Source: an uncultured Clostridium sp. (lineage in GTDB: Bacteria > Bacillota > Clostridia > Clostridiales > Clostridiaceae). Taken from it: a stretch of 64,000 nucleotides of DNA. The stretch lies in the NCBI GenBank assembly GCA_900539375.1, contig UQBY01000009.1:1-64000 (forward strand), written 5' to 3'. Below the pieces are notes generated by a model. The model ran no database searches and had not been told where the DNA came from. It saw only the letters and a list, made by a program, of their open reading frames with translations. Both the position numbers and the translations under genes were made by a program. Of the stretch, positions 33,838 through 43,951 are shown piece by piece (the first letter of the stretch is position 1; each line of letters starts with the position of its first letter).

Positions 33838-36800
33838 TTAAAATGTATAGTCTTCTTCATCTATAGATTCATCTATATCTTCATCTAATGAAATATTACT
33901 TATTTTAGCTTCATCATTTTCAATTAATCCTTTAATTAACTTTTTATAATTGTCAATAAAATTCACTATTGTTTCTTCATAAAATAAATCTGTATTATAC
34001 TCTAATATTCCCTTTATAGAATTTTCTTCTTCATATAATGTCATTGTCATTTCAAATTTTGCACTATTATAATCAGTATCTATTGTTTTTATTTTTATAT
34101 CCTTTAACTGAAATTCATCTTGATTAAAGTTTTGTAAAGTAAATGAATACTGATTAAGTGGATTATAAGCTGCATCTCTTTTAAATGACACATTATTTAT
34201 TACCTCTTCAAAAGGAATATCAAGATTAGAAAATACACTAGAAATTACTTTCTTATTTTTATTTATATAAGAATTAAAGCTTTCATCTAAATCCATTTTA
34301 TTTCTTATAATTACTGTATTTGCAAAAAATCCTATTATATTTTTTAAATCATCATCTTTTCTATTAGCAACTGGAACGCCTATACATATATCAGAATCTC
34401 CTGAATATCTAAATAATTCTAACGCATATACACTTTCTAAAAGCATAAATAATGATATATTATTTTTATTTATATAACCTTTAATATTTGATGTAATCTC
34501 TTTATCTATTTCAAAATTTAAAGACTTTCCATTAAAGGTTTGTAAAGTTGGTCTTTTCTTATCTATAGGAAAATCTAAAATTCCTTTTACACCCTTTAAC
34601 TCTTCTTTCCAGAACTGAAGTTGTCTCTTACTTTCTTCACTTTCTAAAAATTCTTTTTCATAATAAGCATAATCAGAATATTGAATATCTATATCTTTAA
34701 GACTTTTAGTATCATCTGAATAGAACTTACTTAATTCATTACTAAATACTCCCATAGACCATCCATCAGCTGCAATATGATGAATATTTATATACCATAA
34801 GTATTTGTTATCTCCTTTTTTAGCAATGAATGTTCTTATTGGTATTTCATTTTCTAAATTAAATCCTCTATTTCTTTCTTCTTTAATTAGCTCTAAAATA
34901 TTTTCATATTTACATTCATCAATATATAACACATCAAAATCATAGTCAGATAAAATTCTTTGATAATAACTTCCATCTATTTTTTTATACACTGTATGAA
35001 GTATTTCATGTCTTTTAACTATTTCTTTTATACAATTTTTAAATTTTTCTAAATCTAAATTACCTGAAATTTCAAATACTATAGGCATATTATAAACAGC
35101 CTTATTACTACTCTCATCTACTAAATATAATATTCTTCTTTGGTTATATGACACATCCATTAAATCAGTTTTTTCTACTTTTTTTATTTTTAATGTACTT
35201 TCTTTTTTATCTGTTTTTTCCAAAGCTTCTTCAATATAATCTTTAAGAAGAGATATAGTACTGTAATCGTAGAATATATCAAAGTCTAATTTTAATCCTG
35301 TCTTCTTTTCTATTTTGTCTAAGATATCTATAGACATTAATGAATTAGCTCCTAGTTCAAAGAAATCATCATCTAATTGAATTTCATCTACTTCTAATTC
35401 CTCACACCATATATTTTTTAAAAATTCTTCTAAAGATTCTTCATAAACTTTATCTTCTTTAATGTCTTCTTTATTATCTTCTTTATTATTCTCACTTGCT
35501 TTTTTTATGTTTTTAGGCCATACTATACTTTTTGCAAAAGGATATGTTGGAAGATGAAGTTTTTTTCCTTCTTCATTTTTATAAAATACATTCCAATTAA
35601 TATCTGCACCTATGTTATATAATTTTGAAATTGTATTTAATAATGATTTATCTTCATCTACTATTGCAAATAAAGTATCTACTTTTATACAAGCATCAAT
35701 AATAGCATTTGATAATTTACTAGCTTTTCCTACTTCAAGAAAAACTATATTATTATTTTCACTAACTAATCCATTAACATAATTTACAAATCCATTTTTA
35801 TTAAATTCAGTCTCTTTATAAGATTTAGCCTGATTAATTCCTTCTTCTAAGGATATTTTTTCAGAAACAACATCAATTACAATATTTCCAAATCCAGTTC
35901 CTATCATTTTGCTTTCTGTAATTCCAAATGCTTTTAATTGTTTATAAATGGCAATATAGAAAGCTAACTTTAATTCACTTTCATTCTCATTTATTAAACT
36001 TAATATACTTTCATATTCCTTTTTAAATATTTTATATTTCTTTAAATATTCACCTATAATATTAAAATCTACATCATCACTACATGAAAATAATAAAATT
36101 ATTTCTTTATTTTCAGTTTCATAAAGATTATCATTATCATCTAAAAAATTAAGCATTTCCTCAAGGTTACACACCTTAGCTGATGACCTATAGTTATAAT
36201 CATCTCTTCCTAAATTTAATGTATAACATATATCCTCTAATGAATAATTCCTATTTTCTCTTAAATAGTTATTTAATTCTTTCTTATAATCTATAAGAGA
36301 ATCCCTATTTTTAGCACTTACAGAAACTATATATTCATTATTTATATCTTTTTTATAATCTTCAGCTTCACAAATGTCCTCTTCAAGAACTAAATGAACA
36401 TTTGTACCACTTATTCCAAATGCACTTGTTGCAAAAATCTTCTTTTTACCTTCTTGCCATTTTTCAATATTGGTAATTGGATAAACAGCAGACTTTTCAA
36501 AGTCAATAAGAGAATTTACCTTTTCTAATTTTCTTAAAGGATATAATTTATTATTATTAATTGATAAAATTCCTTTTAATACACTAATTATTCCTGCTGA
36601 TGCTCCTAAATGGGAATAATTAGTTTTTAAACTTCCTATAGGACAAAAAGATTTTTTATCAGTAAATTTATTAAAAGCTTCTGTAACTCCTTGTATTTCT
36701 ATAGGGTCTCCTATTTTTGTACCAGTTCCATGAGCTTCTAAATAACCTATATCCTCTGGATTAATATTCCCCTTTTCCCAAGTTTTAATTAATACCTCTG

Positions 36801-37632
36801 CTTGAGCTTTTGAACTTGGAGATGCCATATTATTTGATCTTCCTCCATCTTGGTTAGCTCCACAACTAGTAATTACAGCAAGAATATTATCCTTATCTCT
36901 TTTAGCATCTTCATATCTTTTTAAAAGGACAAAACCTCCTCCTTCTCCTCCATTTATTCCATCTGCACTTTCATCAAAAGTTTTGCATCTACAATCTTTT
37001 GCACTTAATCCTAAAGGATCATTGTCTAAATAACTTTTTTTCTTTGTTTTAAAGTCTAATGCAATTCCACCTGCTAGTGCTGCATCTATTTCATAGGCAT
37101 TTAACTTAATGCAAGAATCATAAATTGCATATAATGATGATGAACATGCAGTTTCTATAACTGCAGCTAGTCCATGTAAATCTAAATGATAAGAAATTCT
37201 CCCTGCAAATGTATCTTTTAAACTTCCTATTAAGGCAGAGGCTGTACCACCTTCAAATAAATCATAATAACCACTATTTTGTCCTGCCATTATAACTGCT
37301 GTATTACTTTCTTTAAATGATTTTAAGCTATATCCTGCATTTTCTATTGCTTCACATGCTAACTCTAGGGCAATCCTTTGTTGTGGGTCTAAAGAAATTG
37401 CCTCATGTTTTGATATATTAAAAAACTCATAATCAAAATAATCAACATCATTTAAATATGCTGCTTCACAATATTCTGTTTTATCATCTAAACCTAATAA
37501 AGTTTTTCTTTTTTCACTAATTTTTTCAATACAATCTATTTTATTTTCAAAAATATTATCTAAGTCTTTAGCATGTTCTGCTTTAGGAAATCTTCCACTC
37601 ATACCGATAATTGCTATTTTTTTAAAAGCCAT
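33838..37632 (-). CDS. Hybrid PKS/NRPS protein: KS - degenerate AT - ACP - C
   Basis: This 1264-residue protein has four regions. The ketosynthase (1-425) keeps Cys163 (TACSSS), His301 (EAHGTGT) and His341 (NYSHLGA). An acyltransferase-like region (about 435-730) has lost the GHSxG serine: the equivalent stretch reads IGTGFGN (577-583). An acyl carrier protein follows (about 745-835, FELGANSLMS). The condensation domain (about 850-1245) has an intact HHxxxDG motif (HHIAADG). The tail is very acidic (DEDIDESIDEEDYTF). The module cannot load its own extender and probably depends on the intact AT of the KS-AT-ACP protein or another source. Its C-terminal C domain has no A domain after it in this protein; the matching acceptor may be the first A-PCP of the NRPS at 53341-59670. 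Ribosome binding site GGGGGAAG. Confidence 0.9.
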   Translation of the reverse strand: MAFKKIAIIGMSGRFPKAEHAKDLDNIFENKIDCIEKISEKRKTLLGLDDKTEYCEAAYLNDVDYFDYEFFNISKHEAISLDPQQRIALELACEAIENAGYSLKSFKESNTAVIMAGQNSGYYDLFEGGTASALIGSLKDTFAGRISYHLDLHGLAAVIETACSSSLYAIYDSCIKLNAYEIDAALAGGIALDFKTKKKSYLDNDPLGLSAKDCRCKTFDESADGINGGEGGGFVLLKRYEDAKRDKDNILAVITSCGANQDGGRSNNMASPSSKAQAEVLIKTWEKGNINPEDIGYLEAHGTGTKIGDPIEIQGVTEAFNKFTDKKSFCPIGSLKTNYSHLGASAGIISVLKGILSINNNKLYPLRKLEKVNSLIDFEKSAVYPITNIEKWQEGKKKIFATSAFGISGTNVHLVLEEDICEAEDYKKDINNEYIVSVSAKNRDSLIDYKKELNNYLRENRNYSLEDICYTLNLGRDDYNYRSSAKVCNLEEMLNFLDDNDNLYETENKEIILLFSCSDDVDFNIIGEYLKKYKIFKKEYESILSLINENESELKLAFYIAIYKQLKAFGITESKMIGTGFGNIVIDVVSEKISLEEGINQAKSYKETEFNKNGFVNYVNGLVSENNNIVFLEVGKASKLSNAIIDACIKVDTLFAIVDEDKSLLNTISKLYNIGADINWNVFYKNEEGKKLHLPTYPFAKSIVWPKNIKKASENNKEDNKEDIKEDKVYEESLEEFLKNIWCEELEVDEIQLDDDFFELGANSLMSIDILDKIEKKTGLKLDFDIFYDYSTISLLKDYIEEALEKTDKKESTLKIKKVEKTDLMDVSYNQRRILYLVDESSNKAVYNMPIVFEISGNLDLEKFKNCIKEIVKRHEILHTVYKKIDGSYYQRILSDYDFDVLYIDECKYENILELIKEERNRGFNLENEIPIRTFIAKKGDNKYLWYINIHHIAADGWSMGVFSNELSKFYSDDTKSLKDIDIQYSDYAYYEKEFLESEESKRQLQFWKEELKGVKGILDFPIDKKRPTLQTFNGKSLNFEIDKEITSNIKGYINKNNISLFMLLESVYALELFRYSGDSDICIGVPVANRKDDDLKNIIGFFANTVIIRNKMDLDESFNSYINKNKKVISSVFSNLDIPFEEVINNVSFKRDAAYNPLNQYSFTLQNFNQDEFQLKDIKIKTIDTDYNSAKFEMTMTLYEEENSIKGILEYNTDLFYEETIVNFIDNYKKLIKGLIENDEAKISNISLDEDIDESIDEEDYTF

Positions 37633-37644
37633 TTTTTCTTCCCC

Positions 37645-40101
37645 CTAAAATTTTAATACTTCAACTTCTTCTTTGTTATTAATGTTTAAATATTCTTTAT
37701 TAAGATGTTCTGCTTGCTCACTTATACTATTACATTCAAAAAGCTTTGCAATATTAATTTCTACATTAAATTCTTCATTTATTTTCTTTAAAAGTCTTAA
37801 AGATTTTAAAGAATTTCCACCTACTTCATAAAACTTATCATAAATAGTAAAGTTATTATTTCCTAATATTTCACTCCAAATAATATATAATTTTTCCTCA
37901 GTACTATCTTTTTGCTTTTTTCCATAGGAAAATAATTTATCTTTATTAACTTTTGAAAAATCTATAATATTATCCTCTCTTATGAACTTATCAATAAATT
38001 TTATATTAATATTTTCATTTTTTATTTTCTTTTCTATATCAATAACCTTATCTTTACTTAATGGCTTTTTGTTTTTAGTAGATATTACTATATCAAAAGA
38101 AACTTCACATTCATTTTGAATTACAATAAACTCCTCTATATCCTTTTCTAAGCTTAATTCTTTTTCAGATTTTAATAATCCATTTAATAAATTTTCGCAT
38201 TTTAATGATTTATAATTTTCTGTTTTATATACAATTAAATTTTTAAATCTATTTAATGAATTAAAAATTTCTGCATTTACCATAGAACTTCCATCATAAA
38301 ATACCACTAATGAATCATATTCTTTATAAAAATTTAATTTACAATATTTTAAATTAAATTTTTCTTTTAATTCATTTTCAATATTTAATTTATTAATTAT
38401 TTCATTATTAACTTGTACTATTTTTGACTTTTCTTCATTTATAATAAGATTTCCATCTTCATCTATACAGCCTGATTCCCCTGTGTCAAACCAAGTATCA
38501 TTAAAGCAATAATATATATCTCCAAAGAATCCAGATGGTATATTTTCTAACCTTTCATCTAAAACAGCTACCTTGCCTTTAGTAGTTTTTATTGAAATTA
38601 TATCTTTTGAAATATTAAAAGTATTTAACTTTACTTTAGGTTCATAATTTAATATCTTATCTTTATATATTTTTTCTAATTCATCTTTATTAACTAATGA
38701 ATATTCATTTATTTTTTTATTTTCATTTTCAACTACCTGAGAAGCTAAATAAACATATGAATTTAATAAAGAATCTATTCTCTTATCAGTAAATAAATTT
38801 TCTAAATAATCACATTCAAGCTCTATTTCTCCATTTGTAGCTTCTGTTGCTATCATTGATAAATCAAATTGAAAATCATTAACCTCTTTACTTTCAAGAT
38901 TAGTTACAATTACACTTGTATCTCCATATTTTATTTCTTCATTAATACTTCCTAGTAACTTTTTACTATGTACAGAAAAAGTAGTTTGAAATAATGGATT
39001 TATTCCCTCTCTTCTTTCTATATTTATTGAATTTAATACTTCTTGTAAAGGTATGTTTTGATATTCTAACCCTTCATAAAGTGTTTCACGTATTTCATCT
39101 AATGCCTCTGAAAAAGTCATATCTTCACTACAACAAAGTGGTAAGACAATGGTAGTTGCAAAGAAACCTACAGTATCTTTAAAGTCTATATTTTCTCTAT
39201 TTGCAAGAGGAGTACCTACATTTATTTCTTTTTTATCTGCATACTTATTTAATAATATATAATATATACTAAGTAAAACTGCATGAATTGAACATTTATG
39301 CTTTTTAGCCTCTTCTCTTAATTTATTAGATATTTCAGAAGGAATTACAATGCTTTTACATTTTCCTTTGTTTTCACTATATATATCCCTTTTAAAAACT
39401 GTAGGCATATCTAAAAATTGATTTGAATTTCCTAATTTTTTCTTCCAAAATTCTAAACCTTTTTCAAAGAATTCTTTATTATTTTTTTGCTCTATTATAT
39501 AATCACCATATTCACTATGATTTGTTTTATCCTCAATTCCAAAATAATAATTTATAAAGCTCTTTGTAATTATGCCAACAGACCAACCATCACTTATTAT
39601 ATGATGTATAGATATAAGTACACTTATTCTATTTTCATTAATCTTAATTACTTTAAATCTTATTGGATTATCTGTTTCTAAAATAAATGATTTATTTTTA
39701 AAAGAAGTTTCATTTTCTAATATTAATGAATTTAAATCATTAATATTAGAGGAGGATAAATCTACTTCTTCAATATCTACTTTGCTTTCTTTATCTACAT
39801 ATTGATAAGTTTTTCCTTGAATTTCAATAAACTTATATTTAAAGACTTCTTGAGAATTAAATAATTCATTAATTGAAGTTATAACCTTTTTATAATCAAC
39901 ATAATTCTTTAATTCAATTTTAAAGCATATATTATAATAAGGATTATTTTTTCCCTCATCTAATTTATATGAGCAATACAAACCTTCTTCTTCTTTAGAT
40001 AATGGGTAAACTCCAAAGTCCTCTCCCTTTTTTTCTATTAAACTAATAAAGCTTTTTAATTTATCCTTTGATAAACTATTTACTTTTTCTAAAAAATTCA
40101 T
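37645..40101 (-). CDS. NRPS protein: C - degenerate A remnant - PCP
   Basis: The 818-residue protein begins with a condensation domain (about 30-460) with HHxxxDG intact (HHIISDG, 166-172). The next about 260 residues lack every A-domain core motif (no SGSTG, no GRxD). A segment near 535-570 still resembles the TGD...DG...I element of A domains (FDTGESGCIDEDGNL). This is most simply read as a collapsed A domain. A carrier domain with VGGNSLKS ends the protein near 766. With no adenylation function of its own, the PCP must be loaded in trans or the module passes the chain on. The 12-base gap to its upstream neighbour and the ribosome binding site AGGTG show it is in the operon. Confidence 0.88.
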   Translation of the reverse strand: MNFLEKVNSLSKDKLKSFISLIEKKGEDFGVYPLSKEEEGLYCSYKLDEGKNNPYYNICFKIELKNYVDYKKVITSINELFNSQEVFKYKFIEIQGKTYQYVDKESKVDIEEVDLSSSNINDLNSLILENETSFKNKSFILETDNPIRFKVIKINENRISVLISIHHIISDGWSVGIITKSFINYYFGIEDKTNHSEYGDYIIEQKNNKEFFEKGLEFWKKKLGNSNQFLDMPTVFKRDIYSENKGKCKSIVIPSEISNKLREEAKKHKCSIHAVLLSIYYILLNKYADKKEINVGTPLANRENIDFKDTVGFFATTIVLPLCCSEDMTFSEALDEIRETLYEGLEYQNIPLQEVLNSINIERREGINPLFQTTFSVHSKKLLGSINEEIKYGDTSVIVTNLESKEVNDFQFDLSMIATEATNGEIELECDYLENLFTDKRIDSLLNSYVYLASQVVENENKKINEYSLVNKDELEKIYKDKILNYEPKVKLNTFNISKDIISIKTTKGKVAVLDERLENIPSGFFGDIYYCFNDTWFDTGESGCIDEDGNLIINEEKSKIVQVNNEIINKLNIENELKEKFNLKYCKLNFYKEYDSLVVFYDGSSMVNAEIFNSLNRFKNLIVYKTENYKSLKCENLLNGLLKSEKELSLEKDIEEFIVIQNECEVSFDIVISTKNKKPLSKDKVIDIEKKIKNENINIKFIDKFIREDNIIDFSKVNKDKLFSYGKKQKDSTEEKLYIIWSEILGNNNFTIYDKFYEVGGNSLKSLRLLKKINEEFNVEINIAKLFECNSISEQAEHLNKEYLNINNKEEVEVLKF

Positions 40102-40112
40102 ATAAATTTCAC

Positions 40113-43100
40113 CTACATTCTTCTTCTATTTCTTCTTATCCTTCTTACTTCATTAATTTTAGATTTATCCTTTTTATTGCTAACTTCATTAGAGCTATCT
40201 TTATTACATATATGATATGATAAATCTTCAATATTAGGATTCATCAATAGGTCTATTGGTTTTAAATTTATATTCATTTTTTCCTTTACATTAGATACTA
40301 TTTTATATATAATTAATGAATTTCCCCCAAGGTCAAAAATATTATCTTTTAAACCAATTTCACTACATTTTAAATTTTCTTTCCATATGTTTATAAGTTC
40401 ATTTCTTATATTTATTAATTCTTCAGTTTGTAACATACTATTTTTCTTAATTATGTTCCACTTTATATTTTTACTTACCTTAGGAGTATATTCTTTTAAA
40501 ATATTTTTAATTTTATCTTTATTATCTTCTTCAGAAATTGATAACTTTAAATTAAACTTATAATCATCAGTTACTAAGTATCTTATTTTTAATGATTTTT
40601 TATTTATTCCCACATAGGAATTTCTTATTTTATTATTTAAAATATAATCTAAATAAAAAATACCATCTTCAACACTAATTTCATTAAAACCATGACTTTT
40701 TGAAGCTTCTGCTCCCATTTCGTCACCTTTATTAAGTCCTATATCTTTCCATCTACTCCAATTAACACAATATACATTTTCACCTTTGTTAATTAAATAT
40801 CTACAATAAAATTCTTGAGATGAACTAGCTCCTGAATAAGCTCCTAAAGATGTTCCTCCAAAATATCCTGTAACTGAACTAAATACTATTAAAGGTATAT
40901 TATTTCTTTCTTTAGCTATTTTTACTAAGTTCCTTGTTCCTATAAGTTTAGTATTAATTACATCTTCAAAATTATCATAAGTTTCATTTTTTATTGTATG
41001 TAATGAAATATCATTATAATATGAAATATCATTATTTTTAGAAGATATTTTTCCTGCTAAATTAAAAATACAAGTTGCTTTAGTATCATATACTTTTTCA
41101 CAATCTTTAATAGATTTTTCTACTTCATCATAGTTATTTACATCTGTTTGAACATAAATTATATTTTCACTTATATTCTTTAACTCTTCATAACTTTCTT
41201 TTCTCTTTTCTATAGAAGAGTTTCCTAAAATAAGAAGTTTAGAATTATATTTTTTTAGAAGCCATTTACATATGTTAATTCCAACTCCTCCAAGTCCACC
41301 CACTACAACTACTAAGCTATCTTTTTTTATAACTTCATTATAGCCTCCATTTTTTCTAGATGTTTTAAAGCCAGATACATATCTTATTTCATTTCTATAT
41401 ACAACTGTCTTATCTTTTGATGGATTATACATTTCCTTAATAAGAAGTTTGTAATTTATCTTATCAAAGTCAACTATTTTTATATCTAAGTTTGTTTTTT
41501 CTTGACATAATGATGCAATAATTCCTTGAATCATAGAAATATTATTAAACTGATTATCATTTTCAGTAATAATTGAATAATTTAATGGAATTATAATTTT
41601 TATATCTGATTCTATATCACATAATTCTTTTATATTTTTTAATATTTCTTTTAAAGATAAATCCTTCTTAAAAAATCTTAAATCTACTAAAAGGTTAATA
41701 TTTTTTGTATCACTTAAAGTTTCTATATTTAAATATTTTATATTTTTTTTCTCTAATTCTTCTTCAAATTCTTTATTATTATTAATAATAAAAGCTTCTT
41801 TATTTATTAAAATATTATTTAAAATTTCTTTTTTATACCATGTTCTCTCTAAAATATATTTTCTATTATTACCATCATCTTCTGATAATCTACTTAGTAT
41901 TTCATTATACATTCCACTTTTAAATTCATCCTTATACTTACTTCTTTGCTTCTTTCCTATTTCTGTTCTTACTGATTTTTCAGCTTTCATAGGAATAACA
42001 TACTCTGGATTTAATAGTGATTTTTCTCTTATTTGTTTTTTTACTTTTTCAACAAGGGATTTTAGTTTTTCTGTGTTTTCATTTTCAAGAAGGGTCTCAT
42101 CCTTTGGACTAAAAAATACTAATATTTCTTCAACTCCATTTTTATTTGTTACTGAGGTTGCAACTGTATAAGATGAATTTACCTCTTCTAAATCATCTAC
42201 AACTGATTCTATATCCTGTACATAGTAATTTAACCCGTTAATTATAATAATATCTTTTTCTCTTCCTGTTAGTGTTAGATAATTATTTTCAATAAATCCT
42301 AAATCACCAGTTATAAAATATCCTTTATCAGTAAATGAAGATTTATTTGCTTTTTCATTATTAATATATCCATTTGTTATAGTTTTTCCTTTTAAAACAA
42401 TACGACCAATTTCACCTTCTGAAAGAATATTATCATTTTTATCTAAAATCATAACCTCAATTCCAGGCATAGGCTCTCCAACAGGAATAAACTTGTCCTC
42501 ATCTGAAGTATCTTCTAAATTAAATTTATTATTATAAGTAATACAAGAAGATGTTTCAGTCATTCCAAAGGTTGGTCTTATTGCATTAGATTGTAAGTTG
42601 TATTTTTTTAATCTCTTTAAAAAGTTTCTTAAATTTTTACTTACATTTGCTTCTCCACCAGCAAAAATATATTTTAAATTTGATAAATCCCATTTATAGT
42701 CTTTACTATCATCTAAGAAATTATTAACTAATGCATAAGCAAAATTAGGAGCCCATGTTATAGAAACCTTATATTCACTCATTAACTCAATCCATAAAAG
42801 AGGATTTTTTAATACAACTTCTGAATTTACATGTATATCTAATATGTTAAGATACATATCCCTTATATGACACCATATAAGTCCTGCTGCATGTGTAAGT
42901 GTCATCCAATTTAATGAAACATTATTTTCATCTAAATTATAAAGCTTTATTTCACCTAATGACCTTGATAGCATATTTTTTTGACTTAATGTTACTCCCT
43001 TTGGAATCCCTGTACTTCCAGATGTAAATAAAATAAGACTACACTCATCCATATCCCAATTATATGGATTATTAAACTCTTTATCTATTTTTAAGTTATC

Positions 43101-43940
43101 AGTACTTATAACCTTGATTTCTTCTCCTTCAAGCCTATTATTTATTTTTTCAAGTTCAACTTTAGTTTCATCATCTGAAACTATATATGGTTTGTCTAAC
43201 ATATTCCATATATTATATAGCTTATCTGTGTTTACATTTTTTTCACAATAATCATCTAAAACTGCCATAGGAGCTGGTATTACACCTATCATCATACATG
43301 CCCAAAAACATTCAATAAAGCTTTTATTATATGGGAATTGGAATATTAATATATCCCCTTCTTTTAATCCATGTTCTCTTAATCCAAGGGCTAATTTTTC
43401 AGCTTCTCTATATAACTGTTTATAGCTTTCAGTTTCTTTACCACCCTTTTCAATATATACAATATTTTCTTCACTATTTTTTCTGTTGTTTATAAGCTCT
43501 AATAAATTTTTATATTTAAATTCTGTTTCTTCAATATCTCCATTTAAAGCAATTGCTTTTTTCTGACTTTTAATGTTTTTTACTACATTTTCTTCTTTTT
43601 TAAATGCTTCCTTTATATTACTTTCATTATTAATATATTCAATTGATATTTCACTATCTATTCCATTACTTTTTAAGCTATTTTCTAATAAATCTAATGT
43701 ATCTGAAGCTATATATCCTATATTTTCTAACTTTTCTATACTAAAATCTCCACTTTTATCTATTGGAATGAAAGGAAGTTGTATATACTTATATTTATCT
43801 ACATTACAATCATATTTTTTTATATCCTTATAAAGATTATGATATGTAATATTTCTGTCTGTTGAAAAATATACTTTATCCTTAGTTACATAAAAATCTT
43901 TTATATAATTTAAATCACTAAATATTTCTTCTATATTCAA
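40113..43940 (-). CDS. AMP ligase - ketoreductase - PCP protein
   Basis: Residues 1-130 resemble the small C-terminal part of an A domain and match the region before the second ligase of the 47228-53329 protein. An acyl or keto-acid AMP ligase (about 145-690) follows with SLILFTSGSTGIPKG, FGMTETSS and GREKDIIIINGLNYY. A two-part ketoreductase (about 720-1110) has GGLGGVG and a Tyr in GAYSGASS, where the usual Asn after it is Ser. A carrier (DLGGNSLII) is followed by a basic tail (RRIRRNRRRM). Ligase-KR-PCP modules are known to load 2-keto acids and reduce them. The start is taken as TTG at 43938-43940 because GAGGTG lies 7 bases upstream, exactly as for the free carrier gene. A GTG at 43949 is the alternative. 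Confidence 0.87.
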   Translation of the reverse strand: MNIEEIFSDLNYIKDFYVTKDKVYFSTDRNITYHNLYKDIKKYDCNVDKYKYIQLPFIPIDKSGDFSIEKLENIGYIASDTLDLLENSLKSNGIDSEISIEYINNESNIKEAFKKEENVVKNIKSQKKAIALNGDIEETEFKYKNLLELINNRKNSEENIVYIEKGGKETESYKQLYREAEKLALGLREHGLKEGDILIFQFPYNKSFIECFWACMMIGVIPAPMAVLDDYCEKNVNTDKLYNIWNMLDKPYIVSDDETKVELEKINNRLEGEEIKVISTDNLKIDKEFNNPYNWDMDECSLILFTSGSTGIPKGVTLSQKNMLSRSLGEIKLYNLDENNVSLNWMTLTHAAGLIWCHIRDMYLNILDIHVNSEVVLKNPLLWIELMSEYKVSITWAPNFAYALVNNFLDDSKDYKWDLSNLKYIFAGGEANVSKNLRNFLKRLKKYNLQSNAIRPTFGMTETSSCITYNNKFNLEDTSDEDKFIPVGEPMPGIEVMILDKNDNILSEGEIGRIVLKGKTITNGYINNEKANKSSFTDKGYFITGDLGFIENNYLTLTGREKDIIIINGLNYYVQDIESVVDDLEEVNSSYTVATSVTNKNGVEEILVFFSPKDETLLENENTEKLKSLVEKVKKQIREKSLLNPEYVIPMKAEKSVRTEIGKKQRSKYKDEFKSGMYNEILSRLSEDDGNNRKYILERTWYKKEILNNILINKEAFIINNNKEFEEELEKKNIKYLNIETLSDTKNINLLVDLRFFKKDLSLKEILKNIKELCDIESDIKIIIPLNYSIITENDNQFNNISMIQGIIASLCQEKTNLDIKIVDFDKINYKLLIKEMYNPSKDKTVVYRNEIRYVSGFKTSRKNGGYNEVIKKDSLVVVVGGLGGVGINICKWLLKKYNSKLLILGNSSIEKRKESYEELKNISENIIYVQTDVNNYDEVEKSIKDCEKVYDTKATCIFNLAGKISSKNNDISYYNDISLHTIKNETYDNFEDVINTKLIGTRNLVKIAKERNNIPLIVFSSVTGYFGGTSLGAYSGASSSQEFYCRYLINKGENVYCVNWSRWKDIGLNKGDEMGAEASKSHGFNEISVEDGIFYLDYILNNKIRNSYVGINKKSLKIRYLVTDDYKFNLKLSISEEDNKDKIKNILKEYTPKVSKNIKWNIIKKNSMLQTEELINIRNELINIWKENLKCSEIGLKDNIFDLGGNSLIIYKIVSNVKEKMNINLKPIDLLMNPNIEDLSYHICNKDSSNEVSNKKDKSKINEVRRIRRNRRRM

Positions 43941-43951
43941 AATATACACCT

